64,000 nucleotides of DNA, from assembly GCF_001618885.1 (NCBI RefSeq), contig NZ_CP015114.1, forward strand, positions 1,984,001 to 2,048,000. The letters are read 5' to 3'. The notes beneath the pieces are model-generated. The model was not told the origin of the DNA, did no database searches, and worked only from the letters and a program-made list of their open reading frames with translations. The DNA comes from Staphylococcus condimenti. GTDB taxonomy: Bacteria; Bacillota; Bacilli; Staphylococcales; Staphylococcaceae. Below, piece by piece: positions 18,921 to 28,026 of the stretch (position 1 is the stretch's first letter; each line of letters opens with the position of its first letter). The translations under genes and the position numbers were made by a program.

Positions 18921-19408
18921 TGTTAGCGCAATTAACGTTAAATATTTTAATCGCATTTTTATGGACTTTGTTCCAAGATGAAGATAAATTTCATTTGTCC
19001 ACTTTCATTACAGGTTATTTAATAGGTATCGCGATTGTGTATTTAATTCATCGCTTCTTCTTTAAACGTGTGTTCTATTTGAAGAAAGTGTGGGTCATTT
19101 TTAAATTTATCATCGTGTATAATGTTCAGTTATTTATTTCTAGTTTTTCAACTATCAATTACATCCTTTTCAAATCACATGATATGAATCCAGGATTGTT
19201 AATTTATGAAACGTCGCTTAAAAGAGATTGGGCGATTACTTTATTGACTTTGTTGATTATGTTGACACCAGGCTCGTTAGTATTGAGAATATCGCCTGAT
19301 GGCAGTCGGTTCTTTATTCATGCGATTGATGTATCTGAAAAGGATAAAGCGATATTAACTAAGCAAATTAAAAAATATGAACGCTTAATTTGGGAGGTGC
19401 TTAAATGA
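18920..19408 (+). CDS. mnhE2: Na+/H+ antiporter subunit E (MnhE2)
   Basis: A 162-residue subunit with about three N-terminal membrane segments and a cytoplasmic C-terminus. Family landmarks are [30 protein letters not shown] and [15 protein letters not shown]. It shares one base with the mnhD2 stop (TAATG arrangement) and follows GGAGGTGG. Confidence 0.93.
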   Translation: MLAQLTLNILIAFLWTLFQDEDKFHLSTFITGYLIGIAIVYLIHRFFFKRVFYLKKVWVIFKFIIVYNVQLFISSFSTINYILFKSHDMNPGLLIYETSLKRDWAITLLTLLIMLTPGSLVLRISPDGSRFFIHAIDVSEKDKAILTKQIKKYERLIWEVLK

Positions 19409-19701
19409 TTGAGACAATAATAATGTGGATTATTCATACTGCACTTGTAATTTACGGTATTGCGGTCATCATCTCTTTATATCGTATCGTTAAAGGACCA
19501 ACCACGCCTAATCGTGTAGTTGCATTTGACTCGATAGGTGCAATGGTAATTTCAATCGTGGGCATACTCAGCATCGTACTTGATACGCTAAGCTTCTTAG
19601 ATGCTAGTTTGATTATTGCAATCTTAGCATTTTTAAGTACTATCGGAATTTCACGCTTTGTGGAAGGAGGGCGTATCTTTGAATCTAAACGAAATCGTTA
19701 G
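19405..19701 (+). CDS. mnhF2: Na+/H+ antiporter subunit F (MnhF2)
   Basis: A 98-residue, three-helix subunit with the signature [21 protein letters not shown] near 27-47 and [31 protein letters not shown]. It overlaps mnhE2 by 4 bp (ATGA), with GGGAGGTG upstream. Length agrees with S. aureus MnhF2 (about 100). Confidence 0.93.
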   Translation: MIETIIMWIIHTALVIYGIAVIISLYRIVKGPTTPNRVVAFDSIGAMVISIVGILSIVLDTLSFLDASLIIAILAFLSTIGISRFVEGGRIFESKRNR

Positions 19702-20155
19702 TTTATTTGCAGCTGTCTTGATATTATTAGGTTCTATCGTAGCTTTGATCAGTGCAATTGGTATTGTTAAATTCAAAGATGTCTTCTTGCGTGCACATGC
19801 GGCGACTAAGAGTTCAACTTTATCCGTATTACTATCTTTAATCGGTGTTTTTATATACTTCTTAATGATGCGAGACTATTTCAGTGTGAGAACATTATTA
19901 ACGATTTTGTTTTTATACCTGACTTCACCTGTAGCAGGCCAGATGATTGTACGTACAGCTTATAACATTGGATCTTACATGTATATGAAAGATTCGCAAA
20001 GAAAAGGTACCTCTTTGAACATTTCCTATAATCGTAAAGAGGCACTTAAGAACCGTAAGTTGCGTGCAGCCAGAAGAAAAGAAATTACAGAAGCTTTCAG
20101 AAAAGGTGAAAGAGAGCCGACAATCAGTTATAAACCGTATCACAAGAAAAAATAA
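19679..20155 (+). CDS. mnhG2: Na+/H+ antiporter subunit G (MnhG2)
   Basis: A 158-residue subunit with three membrane segments and a basic C-terminal tail (RKLRAARRKEITEAFRKGER). The landmark is GIVKFKDVFLRAHAATKSSTLSVLL. An upstream in-frame TTG at 19658 lies inside the Shine-Dalgarno. TTG 19679 sits 7 to 8 bases after GGAAGGAGGG, matches the family N-terminus and is chosen. It overlaps mnhF2 by 23 bp and is the last of the mnh2 subunit genes. Confidence 0.9.
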   Translation: MNLNEIVSLFAAVLILLGSIVALISAIGIVKFKDVFLRAHAATKSSTLSVLLSLIGVFIYFLMMRDYFSVRTLLTILFLYLTSPVAGQMIVRTAYNIGSYMYMKDSQRKGTSLNISYNRKEALKNRKLRAARRKEITEAFRKGEREPTISYKPYHKKK

Positions 20156-20211
20156 AAGAAATCATTCTTTTATATTACAGTAAAATACAAGGAGAAAAGG
20201 GATGAAGTTCA

Positions 20212-20505
20212 GTGTCATTAAATAAAGAACAACGCGCTATTACACGCGATGAATTACAAGCACATTTTGAAAAATCATCTTTGAGTAAAACGGACTTAGC
20301 AGATGCTTTAGATGTTTCAGTTGAAGATATTAATCATGTTTTAGAAATGAAAGCACCAAGGTTCGGCAGTTAATTACAAAACTTTATTCATCTCGTCTGG
20401 GATGTTCGAGATGAGATGAATTATAATATCCGTAGTCACGGTAAAGAACCTGAACCATATACTTATCTTAAAGGTGAGAAGGAAGACTATTGGTTCTTGC
20501 AATAA
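20212..20505 (+). pseudogene. DUF2316-family gene interrupted by an in-frame TAA
   Basis: From GTG 20212 (after GGAGAAAAGGGATG) the frame encodes MSLNKEQRAITRDELQAHF, an HTH-like DUF2316 start, and KTDLADALDVSVEDINHVLEM. It then meets TAA at 20371-20373 after 53 codons. The same frame continues as NFIHLVWDVRDEMNYNIR and EPYTYLKGEKEDYWFLQ to TAA 20503, which is the usual end of this family of about 95-100 residues. The gene is thus intact apart from one nonsense codon. It follows mnhG2 by 56 bp without a terminator and is closed by its own terminator. The function of the family is not known to me. Confidence 0.82.
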
Positions 20506-20518
20506 AAAAATCATCAAA

Positions 20519-20569
20519 GACTCTTTTGAAATTGATGCTGAAGAAGCATTGTTTCAAAAGAGTTTTTTT
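20519..20569 (+). terminator. Terminator after the DUF2316 remnant / mnh2 operon
   Basis: Perfect 12-bp stem ACTCTTTTGAAA / TTTCAAAAGAGT, 20-nt loop, TTTTTT. Confidence 0.9.
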
Positions 20570-20785
20570 ATGAGCAAAGTGCATTGTAATCCTATGAATT
20601 CAGATGTGTTTTTCTTTTCGGCATTTCATTAATGAGGAAGAAATACCGTATTGTACTGATTAATTTTATACTATTTTATTAACGAGATATGGAGAGAATA
20701 TAAAAATACAAGATAATTTTATAGTAAAACACATATGAAAAAGGTATAATGAAATAACAGATAATTCAGAATAATGCTTAGTCTC

Positions 20786-20814
20786 TTGACTATGTGAATA
20801 TATTCACATAAAAT
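20786..20814 (+). promoter_or_regulatory. ldhD promoter with a Rex-type operator in the spacer
   Basis: TTGACT (20786-20791), exactly 17 bp, and TAAAAT (20809-20814). The spacer contains the perfect palindrome TGTGAATATATTCACA (20793-20808), which matches the core of the redox-sensor Rex site (TTGTGAAW4TTCACAA) apart from the outermost base pair. Rex bound here would block RNA polymerase until NADH rises, as expected for a fermentative lactate dehydrogenase. The rest of 20570-20872 shows no gene. Confidence 0.85.
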
Positions 20815-20872
20815 AATAAGTGAGATAAGAATTATTCAATTACATTAATTTTTTAGAATCGAGGGAGTAATT

Positions 20873-21865
20873 ATGACAAGAATTAAATTTTTTGGTACAC
20901 GCGATTATGAAAAAGATATGGCTTTAAACTGGGCTAAAGAAAATGACGTTGAAGTTTCATTTTCTGAAGACTTTTTAAGTTATGACACATTAGATCAACT
21001 TGAAGGATTTGATGGTGTAACGACAATGCAATTTGGTAAACTTGAGCCTGAAGCTTACCCTAAATTGGAAGAAATGGGTATTAAACAAATCGCACAACGT
21101 ACTGCAGGATTTGACATGTACGACTTAGAATTAGCTAAAAAACATGGCATTATCGTGTCAAACGTTCCTAGCTACTCTCCAGAAACAATTGCTGAATACT
21201 CAGTAGCAGCTGCGTTGAACCTTGTGCGTCATTTCCCACAAATTGAAAAACGCGTTCAAGATTATAACTTCACATGGGAAGCACCAATTATGGCTAAACC
21301 AGTGAAAAACATGACAGTTGCGATTATCGGTACAGGACGTATCGGTGCATTAACTGGTGAATTATTTGCAGGTTTCGGTGCTAAAGTTGTAGGTTACGAC
21401 TTATATCCTAATGATTCATTAGATTTCTTAGAATATAAAGATTCTATTGAAGAAGCAGTTAAAGACGCAGATATCGTATCATTACACATGCCGGCTACTA
21501 AAGAAAATCATCATGCATTCAATAAGGAAATGTTTGATAAATTCAAAGATGGTGCTGTATTAGTCAACGCAGCGCGTGGAGCAATGGTAGATACAGAAGC
21601 AATGATTGACGCTGTAGACAGCGGTAAATTATTAGGCGCTGCAGTAGATACGTATGAATTCGAAATGCCTTACTTCACATTTGATTGGTCAGGCAAAGAA
21701 TTAGAAGATGATACTTTCAAACGTTTAATCGAAAATGAAAGAATTCAATTGACACCGCATATCGCATTCTTCTCAGATGAAGCGGTACGTAACTTAGTTG
21801 AAGGCGGCTTAAATGCTGCATTGAACGTGATTAATACTGGTGATACACCGACACGTTTGAACTAA
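20873..21865 (+). CDS. ldhD: D-lactate dehydrogenase (NAD, D-2-hydroxyacid dehydrogenase family)
   Basis: Reduces pyruvate to D-lactate with NADH, cytoplasmic. It has 330 residues, the normal length. The Rossmann motif is [17 protein letters not shown] near residue 150. Catalytic residues of the family are visible as Arg in [13 protein letters not shown], Glu in [10 protein letters not shown] and His in [26 protein letters not shown] is the substrate-side loop. GAGGGAG precedes the ATG. It is a single-gene transcript with a Rex-type promoter and a strong terminator. MurQ in this window also yields D-lactate, so the enzyme could in principle work in either direction. In S. aureus the gene is often called ddh. 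Confidence 0.93.
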   Translation: MTRIKFFGTRDYEKDMALNWAKENDVEVSFSEDFLSYDTLDQLEGFDGVTTMQFGKLEPEAYPKLEEMGIKQIAQRTAGFDMYDLELAKKHGIIVSNVPSYSPETIAEYSVAAALNLVRHFPQIEKRVQDYNFTWEAPIMAKPVKNMTVAIIGTGRIGALTGELFAGFGAKVVGYDLYPNDSLDFLEYKDSIEEAVKDADIVSLHMPATKENHHAFNKEMFDKFKDGAVLVNAARGAMVDTEAMIDAVDSGKLLGAAVDTYEFEMPYFTFDWSGKELEDDTFKRLIENERIQLTPHIAFFSDEAVRNLVEGGLNAALNVINTGDTPTRLN

Positions 21866-21897
21866 ATTTGTTGAGTCGAAGTTATATATAATAGATG

Positions 21898-21926
21898 CCG
21901 GAACAGCCTTGTTGTTCCGGTTTTTT
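21898..21926 (+). terminator. Terminator of ldhD
   Basis: Eight-bp stem CCGGAACA / TGTTCCGG, then TTTTTT. Confidence 0.9.
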
Positions 21927-21945
21927 AATTTAAGATGTTTTACAT

Positions 21946-21986
21946 TAAAAAAACAGCGGTCATCTTTAATAAGGTGATCGCTGTTT
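21946..21986 (-). terminator. Terminator of the APC permease gene (minus strand)
   Basis: Arms AAACAGCGGTCATC / GGTGATCGCTGTTT (wobble tolerated), followed on the minus strand by TTTTT. Confidence 0.85.
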
Positions 21987-21997
21987 GTGATATTCAA

Positions 21998-23365
21998 CTA
22001 TTTATTTTTTGAAAGACGATTTTTAAAACCACCCAGTTTGTATGCTGCAAAAAGCAACAATAACCAGAAAGGTGAGAAGTAAAGTGCAACACGTGTATCT
22101 TCAGCCAAGAAAAGTATCACAATCACAACTGCAAAGAACACGAGTGTACTATATGAACCAACTACACCGAAGAAGTTTTTGAATTTTGATTGTGCATGCA
22201 GTTCTGGGTGCAGTTTACGATACTTGATATAACAAACTAAAATGATTGTCCAAATGAAAATAAAGAATATTGTCGCGACTGTTGTTACGACAGTAAAGAC
22301 TGTATCTGGAATGATGTAATTCAAAAGTGCGGCTAAGAATAAAACGACACCTGAGAAAATCAAGGCATTGTATGGCACACCATGACGATTGGCTTTACCT
22401 AAAGATTTCGGTGCACTTTCAGAAACAGATAAACCGTAAACCATTCTGCTGTTACTGAATAAACCGCTGTTTGCAGCACTTGCAGCTGAAGTCAATACGA
22501 CAAAGTTAACAATACCGGCAGCCGCTGGAATACCAGCAAGTACAAATAAGTTAACAAATGGGCTTTCTTTTGGATCAAGTCGATTCCAAGGCGTAATACT
22601 CATAATAACCATCAAACTTAACACATAGAAAATAATGATACGGATACCGACACTATTGATAGCTTTCGGTAAGTTTTTCTCAGGATTTTTTGTTTCACGT
22701 GCAGTAACACCGACAAGTTCAATCCCGACAAAACTGAAGACTGCCATTTGAAAGGCCAGTAAGAAGCCCATAACCCCATTAGGGAAGAAACCGCCATGAG
22801 AATAAAGGTTGCTGAATCCGCTTTTAATATGATTCGCAGATGTGAAACCAGTAAAAATCATCCATAATCCAATGGCAATCAAGAATAAAATAGCAATTAC
22901 TTTAATAATCGCAAACCAAAATTCGATTTCACCATAAGCTTTTACAGTCATTAAATTCAGAGCTAATAGCACAAACACTGTGATAATAGCTGTCAGATAA
23001 GGCGGGAAGTTCGGCCACCAGAAATTAATATACTTTGTTACAGCGGTAATATCTGCGATACCAGTTGCTACCCAACAGAACCAATAAGTCCATCCTGTAA
23101 AGAAGCCGGCCATGTGGCCAAGATAATCATCAGCGATATCAATAAATGAATTGTAGTTGCTGTTAGAAAGCAATAATTCACCTAGTGCGCGCATCATAAT
23201 GAATAAGAAGAAACCAATAATGATGTAGGCAAGTAAAATGGAAGGGCCGGCTAACGCAATACTTTTACCTGCGCCTAAGAAGAGACCAGTCCCGATTGCA
23301 CCCCCGATAGCAATCAATTGAATATGCCTATTACTCATACTACGTTTTAAATCGTTGTTTTCCAT
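21998..23365 (-). CDS. aapA: Amino-acid permease, D-serine/D-alanine/glycine transporter type (AapA/CycA)
   Basis: A 455-residue APC-superfamily transporter with about 12 membrane segments. The consensus first helix reads IQLIAIGGAIGTGLFLGAGK and is followed by LAGPSILLAYIIIGFFLFIMMRALGELL. VGIELVGVTARETKNPEKN marks the amino-acid transporter (AAT) family. TVFTVVTTVATIFFIFIWTIIL resembles CycA-type proteins. A longer frame to 23410 exists, but AGAGGTG is spaced for the ATG at 23365 (MENNDLKRSM), which also matches family N-termini. The gene is monocistronic. Exact substrates (glycine, D-Ala, D-Ser) are inferred from family resemblance. Confidence 0.8.
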   Translation of the reverse strand: MENNDLKRSMSNRHIQLIAIGGAIGTGLFLGAGKSIALAGPSILLAYIIIGFFLFIMMRALGELLLSNSNYNSFIDIADDYLGHMAGFFTGWTYWFCWVATGIADITAVTKYINFWWPNFPPYLTAIITVFVLLALNLMTVKAYGEIEFWFAIIKVIAILFLIAIGLWMIFTGFTSANHIKSGFSNLYSHGGFFPNGVMGFLLAFQMAVFSFVGIELVGVTARETKNPEKNLPKAINSVGIRIIIFYVLSLMVIMSITPWNRLDPKESPFVNLFVLAGIPAAAGIVNFVVLTSAASAANSGLFSNSRMVYGLSVSESAPKSLGKANRHGVPYNALIFSGVVLFLAALLNYIIPDTVFTVVTTVATIFFIFIWTIILVCYIKYRKLHPELHAQSKFKNFFGVVGSYSTLVFFAVVIVILFLAEDTRVALYFSPFWLLLLFAAYKLGGFKNRLSKNK

Positions 23366-23685
23366 AAAGTTGCACCTCTTTGAAGTTTGTGAAAAAAGAA
23401 TGGTGTGCACACTGCGAAATCATCGCTGCATCTCATCCAATTTTTTTGTATTGCACGGAATAGAGTTTATGTATGGAAATATTATACACTAAAAATATTG
23501 AAAAGAAAGTCAAATTTTTAAATTTTCAAAATTCTAAGAAAATGAAAGCGTTTTATATATAAACAAGACAATATTTGGAGGATTTTTGAAAAATATTCAA
23601 AATGATTATTTGTGATAAACTTTAAGGGTATGAAATGAAATAAATACACCATTCAGAACAGAAAGAAAAGGATGGCGAATCTATC
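23366..23685. other. Divergent intergenic region with cre-like sequence
   Basis: Shared upstream region of the permease (-) and an NDxxF lipoprotein (+). A TATAAT box lies on the minus strand at 23481-23486 without a convincing -35. TGAAAGCGTTTTAT at 23543-23556 resembles cre but misses the last two consensus bases. No open reading frame of interest. Confidence 0.4.
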
Positions 23686-24321
23686 GTGAAACAAAAACTG
23701 GCAACGTTAATGGCATGTACATTAATATTATCTGCATGTTCAGGATCCAATGAAGAAACAGATAAAGAAAAAGAACCGCAGAAAAAAGCAACGCAAAAAC
23801 AACCTACTGAAAAAGATACTGCTAAAATTAATTTGAATCCTGAGATTTTTAAAAAACAAGATAAGAATAAAACAATCAGTGAAGCAGAAATGAAACGTGA
23901 CATCCAACAATATTTAAATGCAGATCATGATTTGACAAGAATCACTGAAAACTACGAAGACAAAATGTATTCAGATGAAAAGTTAACTAAAAAAGAAGCC
24001 TCACAAATTAAACATGCAAGTAAGCTGACAGATGAAAATGATAATAACTTTTCTAACTATATCAATCAAAATAAATTACCGAAAGGTTATGACAAATACG
24101 CTCACAAAATCAGCCGATATATCATGACATCAAATCAATATTTAAAAGATTTAGAAGAAAAAATCGATACTGCAATGGATCGTGCTGGAAAAGGAAAGCT
24201 TACGTTGAAAGAATTAGAGGATTTAGATATAAAAAATGATGCGGTAAATGGTAAACAACAAAAAGTGATTGAAGATTGGCTCAAAGAAAAAGACATTCAA
24301 ACACGTGCTTTTAAAAAATAA
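23686..24321 (+). CDS. NDxxF-motif lipoprotein
   Basis: A 211-residue lipoprotein. The signal peptide ends in lipobox LSAC (Cys18), followed by a K/E/Q-rich linker to about residue 45 and a helical domain. ENDNNFSNYI near residue 125 holds the ND-x-x-F motif that names this staphylococcal lipoprotein family. The C-terminal third is rich in charged helices (LKDLEEKIDTAMDRAGKGKL). The start is GTG 23686 behind AAAAGGATGG. It is a single gene with its own terminator. It would be anchored to the outer membrane face. The function is unknown. Confidence 0.82.
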   Translation: MKQKLATLMACTLILSACSGSNEETDKEKEPQKKATQKQPTEKDTAKINLNPEIFKKQDKNKTISEAEMKRDIQQYLNADHDLTRITENYEDKMYSDEKLTKKEASQIKHASKLTDENDNNFSNYINQNKLPKGYDKYAHKISRYIMTSNQYLKDLEEKIDTAMDRAGKGKLTLKELEDLDIKNDAVNGKQQKVIEDWLKEKDIQTRAFKK

Positions 24322-24348
24322 AGACAATCAACAACTGAATTGACAAAG

Positions 24349-24384
24349 GACAGCAATGCTTTTCATAAGGATTGCTGTTTTTTT
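24349..24384 (+). terminator. Terminator of the NDxxF lipoprotein gene
   Basis: Eight-bp stem ACAGCAAT / ATTGCTGT, 13-nt loop, TTTTTT. Confidence 0.87.
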
Positions 24385-24466
24385 ATATTATCTAAGAGGA
24401 TAGGTGTATAATGAAATCAAGTTAAAGAAAGCGTTTTCTATAATAAAAGTAAAGCAGGTGGTTGCT

Positions 24467-25366
24467 ATGACAAACGTGTTAGAAGTTCATGATTTAACCA
24501 AACGATTCGGAAAATTCGAGGCTTTATCTCATTTGAATTTAACAGTTGAAGAAGGAGAAATATTTGGATACATCGGTCCGAATGGTGCAGGAAAATCAAC
24601 CACAATAAAAACAATACTAGGGTTGTTGAAACCAACTAATGGTAGCGTTAAATTATTCGGTCAAGATGCTTTTAAGCATCCAGTCAGCATTCATCAACAT
24701 ATCGCTTATGTTCCAGGTGATGTAAATCTATGGCCGAATTTAACGGGCGGTGAGGTCATTGATTTCTTATTAAGCCTGCAAAAAAATGTAAATCATAAGC
24801 GGAAGCAAGAATTAATTAAACGTTTTGAATTGGATATTCGTAAAAAATGCGGAGCTTATTCAAAAGGAAATCGTCAAAAAGTCGCTCTAGTCACAGCGTT
24901 AAGCATGGATGCAGAATTTTATATCTTTGATGAGCCCACTTCAGGATTAGATCCATTGATGGAAAAAGTATTTCAAGATTACGTACGAGATTGTAAAGCA
25001 CGCGGCAAAACTGTTCTGCTTTCAAGTCATATATTATCTGAGGTAGAACAGCTATGTGATCGTGTAGGTATTATCCGAAAAGGTAAGATGGTAGAGGTAG
25101 GTACATTAGATGAAATGCGGCATTTGACACGCATGCGCTTTACAGTGGAAACATCCACACCGCTGACAGATGTAGACAAACAACCGGGAATTCATGATTT
25201 AACAGAACAAATTGGTGTTTATCGTTTCCAAGTAGATACTGATCAAGTTGGCGAAGTGATTCAATACTTAAGTCGTTTCAACGTGAAAAAATTAGAAAGC
25301 CAACCTCCAACTTTAGAAGACCTGTTTTTACGTCATTATGGCGAAAAAATTAAAGAAGGTGATTAA
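24467..25366 (+). CDS. ABC transporter ATP-binding protein (exporter type)
   Basis: A 299-residue ATPase. Walker A GPNGAGKST is near residue 39, the signature is YSKGNRQKVALVTAL (a variant SKGNRQ in place of SGGQ), and Walker B is FYIFDEPTSGLDPL with the H-loop in LLSSHILSEVEQLCDR. A C-terminal extension of about 85 residues is typical of drug and polyketide-antibiotic exporters. A longer in-frame ATG at 24404 exists, but GCAGGTGG is spaced for ATG 24467. A TATAAT box lies at 24410-24415, and GAAAGCGTTTTC (24427-24438) is a perfect cre-like dyad between them. The stop is 1 bp from the permease start. The substrate is unknown. Confidence 0.86.
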   Translation: MTNVLEVHDLTKRFGKFEALSHLNLTVEEGEIFGYIGPNGAGKSTTIKTILGLLKPTNGSVKLFGQDAFKHPVSIHQHIAYVPGDVNLWPNLTGGEVIDFLLSLQKNVNHKRKQELIKRFELDIRKKCGAYSKGNRQKVALVTALSMDAEFYIFDEPTSGLDPLMEKVFQDYVRDCKARGKTVLLSSHILSEVEQLCDRVGIIRKGKMVEVGTLDEMRHLTRMRFTVETSTPLTDVDKQPGIHDLTEQIGVYRFQVDTDQVGEVIQYLSRFNVKKLESQPPTLEDLFLRHYGEKIKEGD

Positions 25367-25367
25367 A

Positions 25368-26957
25368 ATGAAACAAAATTTATATCACACTTCCAAAATA
25401 ACGTTATTTTACCTAAAACGAAATAAATGGAAAATGTTCTTTTGGTTAGCAGGTCTGGTATTACTCACGCTTATTATACCGCCTGCATTTAAAAATATTT
25501 ATCCTGATAATAAAGAATTAATTCCAGTTTTTGAAATGTTCAAAAGTCCGGCAATGGAAGCGATGCTTGGAAAAGCACATTTATCTCAAGCAAATCTTGC
25601 GACAATGTTCGCTTATGAAATGCAACTATTTACAATCATTCTTGTAGCCATTATGAATATTTTATTTGTAGCCAAAGATACACGCGGCGAAGAAGAAGAC
25701 GGGCGTCTAGAAATGATGAGCGCCTTACCAATTGGACGTGATGCAGTACTCACAAGTGCAGTTATTCAACAAGTGATTGTCAATAGCGTGTTGGTACTTG
25801 CTATAGGAATCGGTTTATCTCTCATTAATATTCCGCATTTTACAGTTGAAGGCAGCTTTTTGTATGGGGCGAGCTTAGCTGCTTCAGGTTTGCTGTTTGG
25901 AATGCTGACGCTGGTGGTCGCTCAATTATCTGCTACAAGAAGTCAGACAGTAGGTATCAGTATCAGCTTATTGCTTATTATGTACTTATTACGTGCGATA
26001 GGTGATGTTTCTGCAGAAGGCTTATCAAATTGGATGCCGCTCGGATGGATACCGCATACTGAAGTTTATAGTAACAATCATTGGTGGCCGATCATTACAC
26101 TTATAGCCTCATCTGCAGTCTTACTCATCATCGCCTTTATCTTAAATAGCAGACGTGATGCAGAAGCAGGATTATTACCGACGTTTTCAGGGCATGCTGA
26201 GGCAGGATGGTTATTGAAATCGACCTTAGGGATGCAATTCAGATTGCAACGTACAGGGCTTATCGCTTGGGGAATCGGTATGTTTGTACTTGGTTTATCT
26301 TATGGTTCTGTATTTGGAGATTTAGATGCATTCTTTAAAAATAACCCGATGTTGAAGCGTATGTTGACAGGTGATGGTACAAATTATGCAGAGCAATTTG
26401 TACCTATACTCATGGCAATCATGGGGATGGTTGCGACAATTCCGGTACTCATGGCTATATTCAAAATACGTAAAGAGATGTCTTTTCACCGTGAAGAATT
26501 AATACTTTCACATCCTGTTAGCCGTATACGTTATTTAATGAGCTTTGTATGGATTGGTTTGCTGAATAGCGTAATGATGATAATATTTGCTGCGTTAGGT
26601 ATGTATGCAGGCGAAGCAAGCAGTATGAAAAATCCGATTGCATTTGAAAAAATCATCATTGCAGGTGCGGTTTATATTCCTGCTATCTTAGTATTTGCAG
26701 GTCTTGCTGTTATGGTAGTGGGATGGCTTGAAAAAATGAGTATTCTCGTTTATCTCTATTTGGCATATTGTTTCTTGGTCGTCTATCTTGGCCAATTGCT
26801 GGATGTAAAAAAATGGTTGAAAGAAATGACGCCGTTTGGTCATGTTCCAAGACTCCCTGTAGCCGATATGAACTGGCCTCCATTATTATGGATGCTGCTC
26901 ATATTTATAATATGTATGGTTGTTGGAATAATTGGTTTCAGACGGAGAGACATTTAA
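25368..26957 (+). CDS. ABC exporter permease, two-half type
   Basis: A 529-residue permease with about 12 membrane segments in two ABC-2-like halves, each preceded by a short extracytoplasmic stretch. GEEEDGRLEMMSALPIGRD near residue 104 and KEMSFHREELILSHPVSRIRY near 370 are the two equivalent coupling-helix regions, typical of tetronasin/antibiotic exporter permeases. The chosen start, ATG 25368, has GAAGGTG upstream; a longer frame to 25338 runs into the ATPase gene. It is paired with the ATPase immediately upstream. There is no regulator gene next to it. The substrate is unknown. Confidence 0.84.
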   Translation: MKQNLYHTSKITLFYLKRNKWKMFFWLAGLVLLTLIIPPAFKNIYPDNKELIPVFEMFKSPAMEAMLGKAHLSQANLATMFAYEMQLFTIILVAIMNILFVAKDTRGEEEDGRLEMMSALPIGRDAVLTSAVIQQVIVNSVLVLAIGIGLSLINIPHFTVEGSFLYGASLAASGLLFGMLTLVVAQLSATRSQTVGISISLLLIMYLLRAIGDVSAEGLSNWMPLGWIPHTEVYSNNHWWPIITLIASSAVLLIIAFILNSRRDAEAGLLPTFSGHAEAGWLLKSTLGMQFRLQRTGLIAWGIGMFVLGLSYGSVFGDLDAFFKNNPMLKRMLTGDGTNYAEQFVPILMAIMGMVATIPVLMAIFKIRKEMSFHREELILSHPVSRIRYLMSFVWIGLLNSVMMIIFAALGMYAGEASSMKNPIAFEKIIIAGAVYIPAILVFAGLAVMVVGWLEKMSILVYLYLAYCFLVVYLGQLLDVKKWLKEMTPFGHVPRLPVADMNWPPLLWMLLIFIICMVVGIIGFRRRDI

Positions 26958-27142
26958 TGATTCTAAGTAGACTATATTGTAAGGTTTAGTTTCATCTTCA
27001 AACACATACAGGGGAGAGTTTAAATAAGTAGATGAAGCTTTAAAAAAGTAAAATCACTGACACAATTTTAAATTTTTTTGAGCTTTCTTTTTCAATCAAA
27101 GCATGGTAAATTAAGTAGGTTATTAAGCATCAGGAGGAGACA

Positions 27143-27493
27143 ATGGAACAAACTTTACCTAATTGTCCGAGCTGCGGTTCGGAATATACTTATTTGGATG
27201 GTGCATTATTTGTATGCCCGATGTGTGCACATGAATGGACACAAGATTCAGTAGAAGAAGCAGAAGAAGCATTAAAAGTACGTGATGCAAATGGTCAAGA
27301 ATTAGTAAATGGCGATACAGTAACTGTAATTAAAGACTTGAAAGTAAAAGGTGCATCATCAGTGATTAAGCAAGGTACGAAAGTTAAAGGTATTCGCTTA
27401 GTTGATCCAGAAGATGGACATGATATTGATTGTAAGATTCCAGGTTTTGGACAAATCGGTTTGAAATCTATTTATGTCAAGAAAATAAAGTAA
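27143..27493 (+). CDS. yjdM: YjdM/PhnA-family zinc-ribbon protein
   Basis: A 116-residue cytoplasmic protein. The N-terminal zinc ribbon has C8-x2-C11 (NCPSCGSE) and C25-x2-C28 (VCPMCAHEW). The C-terminal beta-rich PhnA domain includes VRDANGQELVNGDTVTVIKDLKVKG and IKQGTKVKGIRLVD. CAGGAGGAG precedes the ATG. The protein was historically labelled alkylphosphonate utilisation PhnA, but no phosphonate genes are nearby and that role is not supported here. Monocistronic, with a terminator after it. Confidence 0.9.
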   Translation: MEQTLPNCPSCGSEYTYLDGALFVCPMCAHEWTQDSVEEAEEALKVRDANGQELVNGDTVTVIKDLKVKGASSVIKQGTKVKGIRLVDPEDGHDIDCKIPGFGQIGLKSIYVKKIK

Positions 27494-27498
27494 ACTTA

Positions 27499-27532
27499 AA
27501 CCTCTCACTTGTTGGCGTGAGAGGTTATTTTT
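27499..27532. terminator. Terminator between yjdM and the convergent small membrane gene
   Basis: Perfect nine-bp stem AACCTCTCA / TGAGAGGTT, then ATTTTTAT on the plus strand. Confidence 0.85.
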
Positions 27533-27785
27533 ATATCATAGATTTCTTTTGTTTTTTCAAAAAATAACTTGTAATATCTGCAAGGATACAAGTCACAATC
27601 AATACTGTGATTGTGATGACTTGAGGTGTATTTTCAATATGAAAAACGAGTTCAAATTTACCAGCACTTTGGAAGTTTGTATAAAAGTTCAATGCTAAGA
27701 TAGTTAGAACACTGATAACACATAAGATTCCGATAATATCGCACAATAATTTAAGACGTGGATGTTTTAATTGTCGATTCATCAT
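27531..27785 (-). CDS. Small membrane protein, 84 aa, unknown function
   Basis: Eighty-four residues with two membrane segments (about 13-33 and 55-73) joined by a short loop (NFQSAGKFELVFHIENTPQ) and with basic ends (MMNRQLKHPRLK and KKQKKS). GGAGGTG sits 5 bases before the tandem ATGs at 27785/27782, a strong start. It ends against the yjdM terminator. No family was recognised. Confidence 0.65.
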   Translation of the reverse strand: MMNRQLKHPRLKLLCDIIGILCVISVLTILALNFYTNFQSAGKFELVFHIENTPQVITITVLIVTCILADITSYFLKKQKKSMI

Positions 27786-28026
27786 TTAAACACCTCCGCA
27801 TTCAAAGAGTTTATATCTTACCGTAAGTATATCATATAAAATTGTTAAATAATTATGAATCTTATTGCTCTTATAACTATGAATATAATTTATCAAAAAG
27901 GAAATACAGTGTTTTCTTGGATATCACATGAATTAAGCGAACATAAAAGATATAATAATATTGTAAAGAATAACCAAGTAATATTTCAGCAGTATTCAAA
28001 ATAACTCCATATAAAGGGTGAGAATA

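Noticed and set aside
20202..20225. ATG at 20202 as start for the gene after mnhG2
   Set aside because: That frame ends after seven codons; the family N-terminus MSLNKEQR needs GTG 20212.
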